Positions 52,494-59,748 of a DNA stretch of 64,000 nt are shown here, in pieces (position 1 is the stretch's first letter; each line of letters opens with the position of its first letter). The position numbers and the translations under genes were made by a program. The stretch is taken from assembly GCA_050291465.1 (NCBI GenBank), contig JBNKJV010000001.1, forward strand, positions 219,649 through 283,648. The letters run 5' to 3'. This DNA is from CBFDBF01 sp050291465. Its GTDB lineage: Bacteria; Pseudomonadota; Gammaproteobacteria; Chromatiales; Chromatiaceae. The notes beneath the pieces are model-generated. The model had not been told where the DNA came from, searched no databases, and worked only from the letters and a program-made list of their open reading frames with translations.

Positions 52494-52640
52494 CGATGTC
52501 CCCTCGGAATCGGGACCATCGGCGCCGGATCTCCCGTTCGGAAGAGTGAAATAATCTCGCGAGGGAGGTGGGGAAACCGGCAAAAAGCCCGTAGAATACG
52601 GCAGGCCGAAATCCGGCCCCGGACGATTTCGTATTGATTC
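52494..52640 (+). other. Multi-hairpin leader region of hppA
   Basis: Between the pfp terminator and hppA several stems can form: CCGATG-TCCC with GGGA-C-CATCGG (52494-52523), CTCGCGAG (52557-52564), a CCGTAGAATACGG stem-loop and GGCCGAAATCCGGCC. It does not match a riboswitch consensus I know. The order of stems suggests a structured 5' leader, but no promoter could be placed with confidence. Confidence 0.35.
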
Positions 52641-52680
52641 CGAGACATCGTTTAAGAGAAATAAAGAGGAGAACCCCCAA

Positions 52681-54699
52681 ATGACCCCCGGACTGATTTT
52701 CGCCCTGGTCTGCGCTGCTGCTGCGCTGGTTTACGGTATCGCTTCCCGCAAGTGGATCCTGCAGCAGCCGGAAGGCAGCGACCGCATGAAGGAGATCTCA
52801 GGCGCGGTCCAGGAGGGCGCCAAGGCCTACCTGAACCGCCAATACACCACCATCGGCATAGTCGGTGCCGCGCTGTTCGTGGTGCTGCTGATCGGCCTCG
52901 ACGTGGCCACCGCCATCGGCTTCGCCATCGGTGCCGTAATGTCCGGCGCCGCCGGTTATATCGGCATGAACATCTCGGTCCGCTCCAACGTGCGCACCGC
53001 CCAGGCGGCCTATGAGGGCATGAACGCCGCCCTGCAGATCGCCTTCCGTGGCGGCGCCATCACCGGCCTGCTGGTGGTGGGCCTGGGCCTGCTCGGTGTC
53101 GCCGGCTATTACACCCTGCTCGTCATGATGGGTGTGGAAGACACACTGCACCCGCTGGTCGGCCTGGCCTTCGGCGGCTCCCTGATCTCCATCTTCGCCC
53201 GTCTCGGCGGCGGCATCTTCACCAAAGGTGCCGACGTGGGGGCCGACATCGTGGGCAAGGTGGAAGCCGGCATCCCGGAGGATGACCCCCGCAATCCGGC
53301 GGTGATCGCCGACAATGTAGGCGACAACGTGGGTGACTGCGCCGGCATGGCCGCCGACCTGTTCGAGACCTACGCCGTGACCGTGGTGGCCACCATGCTG
53401 TTGGGCGGTCTGCTGGTGAAAGGCGCCGAGGCGCAAGCGATCCTTTACCCCCTGGTCCTGGGGGGCGTCTCCATCATCGCCTCGGTAATCGGTACCTTCT
53501 TCGTCAAGGTGAAAGAGGGTGATACCAAGATCATGAAGGCCCTCTACCGGGGTCTGATCGTGGCCGGCGCCATCGCCGCCGCGGTTTTCTACCCGGTCAC
53601 CGCCCTGATCATGGGCGACATCGAGGGCTACAGCACTATGGCCCTTTACGGCTCGGCCCTGATCGGCCTGGTGCTGACCGCGGCCATGGTGGTAATCACC
53701 GAGTACTATACCGCCACCGAGTTCTCCCCGGTCCGCCACATCGCCGAGGCCTCCACCACCGGTGACGGCACCAACGTGATCGCCGGCCTGGGGGTCTCCA
53801 TGAAGTCCACCGCCGCGCCGGTACTGGCGGTCTGCGCCTCCATCTGGGGCGCCTACGAGCTGGCCGGCCTCTACGGTATCGCCATCGCCGCGACCTCCAT
53901 GCTCTCCATGACCGGCATTATCGTGGCCCTGGACGCCTACGGCCCCATCACCGACAACGCCGGCGGTATTGCGGAAATGGCGGAGCTGGACGACACCATC
54001 CGCGGCATTACCGATCCGCTGGATGCCGTGGGCAACACCACCAAGGCGGTAACCAAGGGTTACGCCATCGGCTCCGCCGGTCTCGCCGCCCTGGTGCTGT
54101 TTGCGGATTACACCCATACCCTGGAGTTGAAACTGGGCAGCGCCCTCTCCTTCGACCTCTCCAACCACATGGTGCTTATCGGGCTGTTCATCGGCGGCCT
54201 GGTGCCCTTCCTGTTCGGCGCCATGGCCATGGAAGCGGTAGGCCGCGCTGCCGGCGGCATCGTCAACGAGGTGCGTCGCCAGTTCAAGGAGAAGCCGGGC
54301 ATCATGGACCACAGCGAGAAGCCGGACTACGGCCGGGCCGTGGACATGCTGACCAAGGCGGCCATCAAGGAGATGATCATCCCCTCCCTGCTGCCCATCG
54401 CCGTACCTCTACTGGTGGGCCTGCTGCTGGGAGCCCAGGCCCTGGGCGGTCTGCTCATCGGCACCATCGTCACCGGGCTGTTCGTGGCCATCTCCATGAC
54501 CACCGGCGGCGGCGCCTGGGATAACGCCAAGAAATACATCGAGGACGGCAATCACGGCGGCAAGGGTTCCGACGCCCACAAGGCGGCGGTGACCGGCGAC
54601 ACCGTGGGCGACCCGTACAAGGATACGGCCGGCCCCGCGGTTAACCCGCTGATCAAGATCATCAACATCGTCGCACTCTTGATCGTGCCCCTGCTGTAA
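52681..54699 (+). CDS. hppA: K+-independent H+-translocating membrane pyrophosphatase
   Basis: A 672-residue integral membrane pump with about 16 membrane segments that couples PPi hydrolysis (or synthesis) to proton transport. The catalytic loop EDDPRNPAVIADNVGDNVGDCAGMAADLFETY holds the acidic metal ligands. GNTTKAVTKGYAIGS has Lys and Thr at the positions that are Ala and Gly in K+-dependent enzymes, so this is the K+-independent H+ pump type. The start has GAGGAG about ten bases upstream. It is followed by a terminator and then ppa. Confidence 0.97.
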   Translation: MTPGLIFALVCAAAALVYGIASRKWILQQPEGSDRMKEISGAVQEGAKAYLNRQYTTIGIVGAALFVVLLIGLDVATAIGFAIGAVMSGAAGYIGMNISVRSNVRTAQAAYEGMNAALQIAFRGGAITGLLVVGLGLLGVAGYYTLLVMMGVEDTLHPLVGLAFGGSLISIFARLGGGIFTKGADVGADIVGKVEAGIPEDDPRNPAVIADNVGDNVGDCAGMAADLFETYAVTVVATMLLGGLLVKGAEAQAILYPLVLGGVSIIASVIGTFFVKVKEGDTKIMKALYRGLIVAGAIAAAVFYPVTALIMGDIEGYSTMALYGSALIGLVLTAAMVVITEYYTATEFSPVRHIAEASTTGDGTNVIAGLGVSMKSTAAPVLAVCASIWGAYELAGLYGIAIAATSMLSMTGIIVALDAYGPITDNAGGIAEMAELDDTIRGITDPLDAVGNTTKAVTKGYAIGSAGLAALVLFADYTHTLELKLGSALSFDLSNHMVLIGLFIGGLVPFLFGAMAMEAVGRAAGGIVNEVRRQFKEKPGIMDHSEKPDYGRAVDMLTKAAIKEMIIPSLLPIAVPLLVGLLLGAQALGGLLIGTIVTGLFVAISMTTGGGAWDNAKKYIEDGNHGGKGSDAHKAAVTGDTVGDPYKDTAGPAVNPLIKIINIVALLIVPLL

Positions 54700-54738
54700 C
54701 CCTGCCGGGAGCGGTTTTTACGCCGCTTTCGTTGTAAA

Positions 54739-54774
54739 ATAAAAGAGGCCGGCAGTCGCCGGCCTCTTTTATTT
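54739..54774 (+). terminator. Strong intrinsic terminator between hppA and ppa
   Basis: A perfect 15-bp stem, ATAAAAGAGGCCGGC with its complement, four-base loop AGTC, and T-rich right side (TTTTATTTATT). A-runs on the left make it bidirectional in principle. It ends 16 bases before the ppa ATG, so it lies inside any ppa leader. Confidence 0.92.
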
Positions 54775-54790
54775 ATTGAGGTCCTTGTTC

Positions 54791-55339
54791 ATGAATCTGG
54801 ATAGAGTCAGCTCCGGCGATAACATACCCAACGAAATCAACGTCATCATTGAAATCCCCGCTCACGCCGAACCGGTAAAATACGAGCTGGATAAAGAGAC
54901 GGGGGCCATGTTCGTGGACCGCTTCATGAGCACCTCCATGCGCTATCCCTGCAATTACGGTTATGTCCCTCATACCCTCTCCAGAGACGGGGATCCGGTG
55001 GATGTTCTGGTGCTGACCAGTCACCCGCTGATCTCCGGTTCGGTGATTCAGTGCCGACCCGTGGGGGTCCTGAAGATGACCGATGAATCGGGCGACGACG
55101 CCAAGGTACTGGCGGTGCCCGTGGACAAGCTTTCCCGGCTTTACCGCAGCGTCCGGGATTTTCGCGACCTGCCCGAGATCCTGCTGGAACAGATCGCGCA
55201 CTTTTTTGAGCACTACAAGGATCTGGATGAAGGCAAATGGGTACGGGTGGACGGCTGGGGCGGCCCGGATGAGGCCAAAGAAGAGATCCTGTCGAGCATA
55301 CAGATGTTCAAGGACGCACCTGAGAAACCCCATTTCTAG
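54791..55339 (+). CDS. ppa: Soluble inorganic pyrophosphatase (family I)
   Basis: A 182-residue cytoplasmic enzyme that hydrolyses PPi irreversibly. The metal- and PPi-binding residues are in EIPAHAEPVKYELDK, CNYGYVPHTL and DGDPVDVLVL; the second acidic cluster is in DDAKVLAVP. ATG 54791 (MNLDRVSSGDN) follows GAGG at nine bases. Immediately upstream is the terminator described above. Having both a soluble enzyme and a membrane pump means PPi can be either wasted or conserved, so ppa expression would matter to the cell. Confidence 0.97.
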   Translation: MNLDRVSSGDNIPNEINVIIEIPAHAEPVKYELDKETGAMFVDRFMSTSMRYPCNYGYVPHTLSRDGDPVDVLVLTSHPLISGSVIQCRPVGVLKMTDESGDDAKVLAVPVDKLSRLYRSVRDFRDLPEILLEQIAHFFEHYKDLDEGKWVRVDGWGGPDEAKEEILSSIQMFKDAPEKPHF

Positions 55340-55366
55340 GGCGCCCGGGCGCGCATAATTGAAGCC

Positions 55367-55915
55367 ATGAAAATCTGTATACTTTCGGACAGCCACGACC
55401 ATATCCCCCTGCTGCAGGCGGCGGTGGCGGAAGCCAGGGAACGGGGTGCGCAAGCCGTCCTGCACTGCGGCGACGTGGTGGCGCCCAGCACCCTGCGTCA
55501 GATAAACGAAATCGGCCTACCGGTGCACGTTATTCACGGCAACAACACCGGCGATCTCTACACCCTGGGGCAACTGGTGGCCAGACCCGACAGCGTCATT
55601 CAGTATCACGGAATGGACGCAGCGGTGGAGCTGGCGGGCAAACGGATTTTTCTGGTCCACTATCCCCACTACGCCAAGGCGATGGCCGCCACCGGCGATT
55701 GGGATCTGGTCTGTTGCGGCCACAGCCACGCCCTCAAGATCGAATATCTGCCGAATATCAGAGGCGGCACCACGCCTCTGGTCAATCCCGGCACCGTAGG
55801 CGGCGTCGGCAGCGCCCCGGCAACCTACGTCATGGCCGACCTGGAGAGCATGGAGTTCGAGGGTTTCGAACTCTCCAAGAGCATCGAACAGAATACCCGT
55901 CCGGAGGGGTTGTAA
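55367..55915 (+). CDS. YfcE/MJ0936-type metallophosphoesterase
   Basis: A 182-residue calcineurin-like phosphoesterase. The two-metal ligands are visible: SDSHDH at residues 7-12, HCGDVV, IHGNNTGD, VHYPH and CGHSHALK. This group shows phosphodiesterase activity on artificial substrates; the natural substrate is unknown. It lies 27 bases after ppa and before engB on the same strand. Confidence 0.9.
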   Translation: MKICILSDSHDHIPLLQAAVAEARERGAQAVLHCGDVVAPSTLRQINEIGLPVHVIHGNNTGDLYTLGQLVARPDSVIQYHGMDAAVELAGKRIFLVHYPHYAKAMAATGDWDLVCCGHSHALKIEYLPNIRGGTTPLVNPGTVGGVGSAPATYVMADLESMEFEGFELSKSIEQNTRPEGL

Positions 55916-55971
55916 CCCGTGTCCGGGCTTGCGCAAACCATACGGCGACGAAACTTTTCCCAGGGCCTGTT

Positions 55972-56595
55972 ATGAATCCCTACTATCACCGGACCCATTT
56001 TCTCACCAGCGCCGCCCGGCTCGCTCAGTCCCCCCCGGACGAAGGGATGGAAGTGGCGTTTGCGGGTCGCTCCAATGCCGGTAAATCCAGTGCCATCAAT
56101 ACCCTCTGCCAACAGAAAGCACTGGCGCGAACCAGCAAAACCCCGGGCCGCACACAACTGCTCAACTTTTTCATCCTGGATCCGAAACGGCGCCTGGTGG
56201 ACCTCCCGGGGTATGGTTACGCCAAGGTATCGGAATCCATAAAGCGACAGTGGCAGGCGGAACTGGCCGCTTATCTCGAGCAGCGCCGCTCTTTGCGAGG
56301 TCTGATCCTGCTGATGGATATACGTCACCCGCTGAAGGAGTTCGACCGCCAGATGCTGGACTGGTGCAGCCACCGCGGGCTGCCGGTCCACATCCTGCTT
56401 ACCAAGGCCGACAAACTGAAACGGGGTGCCGCCAGCAAAACCCTGCTTCAGGTGCGGAAAGAGCTGGCGCCTTACGGCAAAGAAGTGACCCTGCAGCTGT
56501 TCTCCTCCCTCAACCGTCAGGGTGTGGACGAGGCCCACGCCCTGCTCGACCGGTGGCTGGAGCTCACTGCCGTGCAGGACGGAATGTCCACATAA
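55972..56595 (+). CDS. engB: Ribosome biogenesis GTPase EngB (YihA/YsxC)
   Basis: A 207-residue GTPase required for 50S subunit assembly. G1 is AFAGRSNAGKSS, G2 region SKTPGRTQLLNFF, G3 DLPGYGYAKV and G4 LLTKADKL. ATG 55972 begins MNPYYHRTHFLTSA, as in homologues; the frame is open upstream into the phosphoesterase gene. It is convergent with polA, the same arrangement as E. coli polA-spf-yihA. Confidence 0.96.
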   Translation: MNPYYHRTHFLTSAARLAQSPPDEGMEVAFAGRSNAGKSSAINTLCQQKALARTSKTPGRTQLLNFFILDPKRRLVDLPGYGYAKVSESIKRQWQAELAAYLEQRRSLRGLILLMDIRHPLKEFDRQMLDWCSHRGLPVHILLTKADKLKRGAASKTLLQVRKELAPYGKEVTLQLFSSLNRQGVDEAHALLDRWLELTAVQDGMST

Positions 56596-56611
56596 CAGAT
56601 TGATTTGTTTT

Positions 56612-56800
56612 AATTAAAAGACAAAAAGAAAGATCCCGGAGCCTTAGGGGAGACAAAGCTTCCGGGATCAGAACGCCCGGCAAAGGGAGTGTGCCGGGTC
56701 TGTTTGGCCGCTCGGGGAAAAGCGGCCAGCGTCCGAGAACGCTCGCTATAACAGACCCGGGAAATCGCCGGAAGTTCCCCCGCCTCGGATCGGTGTTCCA
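56612..56800 (-). ncRNA. Candidate structured sRNA downstream of polA
   Basis: On the minus strand this region can fold into: a three-way junction closed by 11 bp (56750-56760 with 56694-56704) holding an 8-bp hairpin (56705-56728, loop TTTCCCCG) and a 5-bp hairpin (56728-56743); an alternative CCCGGC/GCCGGG hairpin (56676-56698, loop with CTCCC); and a terminator hairpin (56632-56669, loop with CTCCCC) followed by U-rich sequence. Three loops expose a C-rich motif complementary to Shine-Dalgarno sequences. E. coli Spot 42 and Pseudomonas ErsA lie in the corresponding place, but no sequence similarity is seen. It may instead be the structured 3' UTR of polA. Confidence 0.45.
56615..56669 (-). 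terminator. Intrinsic terminator, polA direction
   Basis: On the minus strand, GATCCCGGA and TCCGGGATC form a stem (extended by GC/GC with one bulge) followed by TTTCTTTTTGTCTTTT. It lies about 150 bases after the polA stop. The plus-strand side has no T-run, so it does not serve engB in the usual way. Confidence 0.85.
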
Positions 56801-56819
56801 GGGCCTTTTAACAGGCCCT
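56800..56819. repeat. Near-perfect palindrome at the polA stop codon
   Basis: AGGGCC and GGCCCT flank TTTTAACA. The half-site AGGGCCTGTT also occurs just before engB (55962-55971) and just before rng (39758-39767). Confidence 0.6.
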
Positions 56820-59517
56820 AATGGGCCTCGTCCCAGTTGGCCCCCACGCCCACATCCACCGATAGCGGGATCCGCAGTTCCGCCGCCCCCTCCATAAAGC
56901 CGCGAATCCGGTCGGCCGCCTGGTCCGTCAGATCCTCCCTCACCTCGAACACCAGCTCGTCATGCACCTGCATGATCATACGCACCCCGGGGCGCTCCTC
57001 CTCGATCCAGCCATCCACGGCCAGCATGGCCCGCTTGATGATATCCGACGCGGTGCCCTGCATGGGGGCGTTGATGGCGGTGCGCTCGGCGGCCGCCCGG
57101 CGCTGTCCGTTGCGGGAATTGATCTCCGGAAGATAGAGCCGGCGTCCGAACAGGGTCTCCACGTAGCCCCGGTCATGGGCCTCCATGCGAATCCGGTCCA
57201 TGAATGCCTTCACCCCGGGATAACGCTCGAAATATAGATCCACGTAGGTCTGGGCCTCACCACGCTCGATACCGAGCTGCCGCGCCAGACCGAAGGCGGA
57301 CATGCCGTAGATGAGCCCGAAATTGATGGCCTTGGCGGAACGGCGCTGATCGCCGCTGACCGCCTCCAGATCACCCCCGGTAAAGACCTCCGCGGCGGTG
57401 GCGCGATGGATGTCGAGCCCGTCGTTAAAGGCTCGGAGCAAGGTCTCATCCTGCGACAGGTGGGCCATGATGCGCAGCTCGATCTGTGAGTAGTCCGCCG
57501 CCACCATGCGCCACCCCTGCTCGGGGATAAAGGCCTGGCGAATACGGCGCCCCTCTTCGGTGCGCACCGGAATGTTCTGCAGATTGGGATCCGACGACGA
57601 AAGCCGGCCCGTGGCCGCCACCGCCTGATGATAGGAGGTGTGAACCCGCCCCGAATCGGGATTCACCATCTCCGGCAGCTTGTCGGTATAGGTGGATTTA
57701 AGCTTGCTCAAACCCCGGTGCTCCAGAATCAGACCCGGCAGCTGATGACCCTGGTCCGCCAGTTCCTGCAGCACCGCTTCGGCAGTTGAAGGGACACCCT
57801 TGGGGGTCTTGGAGATCACCGGCAACTCCAGCTCCTGAAAAAAAACCTGTCCGATCTGCTTGGGAGAACCGAGATTGAAGGGGTGTCCGGCGATCTCGTA
57901 GACCTGCTGCTCCAGATCGTGCATGCGCTTCGCCAGCTCCCGGCTCTGGCGCGCCAACATGGCGCCGTCGATTCGCACCCCGGTCCGCTCCATGCGCGCC
58001 AGCACCGGTACCAGGGGCATCTCTATCTCCCGGAACAGACCCGCCAGGGCGGGCTCCGTCTCCAGCCGCGTCCATAGCACCTGGTGCAGACGCAGGGTGA
58101 TATCGGCATCTTCCGCGGCGTAGGGTGCGGCCTGTTCCAGGGGCACCTGATCGAAACGCAGCTGCTTGGCCCCCTTGCCCGCCACATCCTCGTACTTAAT
58201 GGTCTTGTGTGCCAGGTAGTTGGCCGCCAGAGAATCCATATCGTGACGGGTGGCGATGGAATCCAGTACATAGGACTCCAGCATGGTATCGAAGGTCACG
58301 CCCCGCATCTCAATACCGTGGCGTACCAGGACATTCATGTCATATTTGAGGTTCTGACCGATCTTCGGCACCCCCTCATCTTCCAACAACGGCTTAAGCT
58401 GAGTAAGTACCCACTCACGCTCCAACTGTTGCGGGGCGCCGGGATAGCTGTGGGCCAAAGGCACATAGGCGGCCTCCCCCGGCTCCAGGGAAAAAGAGAC
58501 TCCTACCACTTCGGCCTGCATGTAATCGAGACTGGTGGTCTCGGTATCGAAGGCGAAGGTCTCCGCCCGCTGTAACCGTTTTAGCCAGGCGTTGAAATCG
58601 TTCTTGGTCAGAACCGTATGGTAGGTGGTCTCCGACGGGACCTCCGGCCCGGATGCCGAAGCGGCTTCTCCGAGACTCTCAAGCAGCCGCTTCGATTCCA
58701 ACCAGCTGTAGAGTTCCCGCAGACGGTCCGTGTCCGGCGCCCCCGGAGAGAAATCCACGGGGCCCAGGTCCAGCGCCACATCCAGTTTGAGGGTGGCGAG
58801 CTCCCGGGACAGGGGCAGGGTATCCAGACTGGCCCGCAGGTTCTCCCCGATCTTGCCTTTTATCTCCTCCGCATGGGCCATCAGGTTGTCCAGGTCTCCA
58901 TACTCCGACAGCCATTTTGCCGCGGTCTTGGGACCACACTTGGGCACCCCGGGAATGTTGTCCGAGGTGTCCCCCACCAGGGCCAGGTAATCCACGATCT
59001 GCTCCGGCGTCACGCCGAACTTCTCCACCACCCCGTCGCGATCGGTGAGGGTATCGGACATGGTGTTAATAAGGGTGACCTGGTCGTTCACCAACTGCGC
59101 CAGATCCTTATCGCCGGTGGAGATGAGGGTGTCCATCCCCTGCTCAGCGGCCTGTTTGGCCAGGGTCCCGATCACGTCGTCCGCTTCCACTCCTTCGACC
59201 ATCAGTAACGGCAGCCCCAGGGCGCGGATGATGTCGTGCAGCGGTTGAATCTGGGAGCGTAACTCATCCGGCATGGGCGGCCGGTTGGCCTTGTACTGAT
59301 CATAAAGCTGGTTGCGGAAACTTCCGCCCGGCGCATCGAACACCACCGCCACGTGCTCCGGTGCATACTCCTGTAGAAGCTTGCGCAGCATGTTGATAAC
59401 ACCAACCACGGCGCCGGTGGGCTCTCCCTTGGAGTTGGTCAGGGGCGGCAGGGCATGGTAGGCACGGAACAGATAAGAGGAACCGTCAACCAGAACAAAG
59501 GGCTTGGACTTTTCCAT
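56818..59517 (-). CDS. polA: DNA polymerase I
   Basis: An 899-residue three-domain enzyme for Okazaki fragment processing and repair. The 5' nuclease (1-300) starts FVLVDGSSYLFRAYHALPPL and has the GDKDLAQLV region. The 3'-5' proofreading domain keeps its acidic residues: FAFDTETTSLDY (near 320) and YAAEDADITL. The polymerase has motif A DYSQIELRIMAHLS (near 674), the O-helix RRSAKAINFGLIYGMS and motif C MQVHDELVFEV (near 849). All activities look intact. It is convergent with engB; a candidate sRNA follows it. Confidence 0.98.
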   Translation of the reverse strand: MEKSKPFVLVDGSSYLFRAYHALPPLTNSKGEPTGAVVGVINMLRKLLQEYAPEHVAVVFDAPGGSFRNQLYDQYKANRPPMPDELRSQIQPLHDIIRALGLPLLMVEGVEADDVIGTLAKQAAEQGMDTLISTGDKDLAQLVNDQVTLINTMSDTLTDRDGVVEKFGVTPEQIVDYLALVGDTSDNIPGVPKCGPKTAAKWLSEYGDLDNLMAHAEEIKGKIGENLRASLDTLPLSRELATLKLDVALDLGPVDFSPGAPDTDRLRELYSWLESKRLLESLGEAASASGPEVPSETTYHTVLTKNDFNAWLKRLQRAETFAFDTETTSLDYMQAEVVGVSFSLEPGEAAYVPLAHSYPGAPQQLEREWVLTQLKPLLEDEGVPKIGQNLKYDMNVLVRHGIEMRGVTFDTMLESYVLDSIATRHDMDSLAANYLAHKTIKYEDVAGKGAKQLRFDQVPLEQAAPYAAEDADITLRLHQVLWTRLETEPALAGLFREIEMPLVPVLARMERTGVRIDGAMLARQSRELAKRMHDLEQQVYEIAGHPFNLGSPKQIGQVFFQELELPVISKTPKGVPSTAEAVLQELADQGHQLPGLILEHRGLSKLKSTYTDKLPEMVNPDSGRVHTSYHQAVAATGRLSSSDPNLQNIPVRTEEGRRIRQAFIPEQGWRMVAADYSQIELRIMAHLSQDETLLRAFNDGLDIHRATAAEVFTGGDLEAVSGDQRRSAKAINFGLIYGMSAFGLARQLGIERGEAQTYVDLYFERYPGVKAFMDRIRMEAHDRGYVETLFGRRLYLPEINSRNGQRRAAAERTAINAPMQGTASDIIKRAMLAVDGWIEEERPGVRMIMQVHDELVFEVREDLTDQAADRIRGFMEGAAELRIPLSVDVGVGANWDEAH

Positions 59518-59571
59518 GGTGATAATTTTACTCAGCGCATTAAGGGCGAAGGTAGTCAGCTAGTGAATATA

Positions 59572-59700
59572 ATGGCCACAGAGACACGGAGCTCACGGAG
59601 ATATGGTTATATCCTTGAGCCAAAAAGTAAGGTTGCCACTGCCTATATAGAGGGGCCCGGCAGCGATTGATCTCTGTGTACTCCGTGTCTCTGTGGCCAT
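59572..59700 (+). repeat. Intergenic element, family 1, copy D (polA-speA)
   Basis: About 129 bases, the most regular copy. Left arm ATGGCCACAGAGACACGGAG then CTCACGGAGAT (59572-59602); right arm ATCTCTGTGTACTCCGTG then TCTCTGTGGCCAT (59670-59700). Three 9-base units per arm, nearly perfectly complementary, with an unshared middle of about 67 bases. Confidence 0.9.
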
Positions 59701-59748
59701 GATATATAGTAAAGGGCGTAAAAATCCGGCAGTGGCACCAAATCGAGT

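Noticed and set aside
52798..54312. Minus-strand open frame of 504 codons opposite hppA
   Set aside because: Extremely His/Gly/Asp rich shadow of the hppA codons; hppA is unambiguous.
56632..56760. Plus-strand reading of the polA-engB structure as a CsrA-binding sponge RNA with GGGGA, GGGAG and GGGGAA loops
   Set aside because: The loops do carry GGA on that strand, but only the minus strand has a terminator T-run and no plus-strand promoter or terminator is visible. Kept only as an alternative to the minus-strand sRNA.
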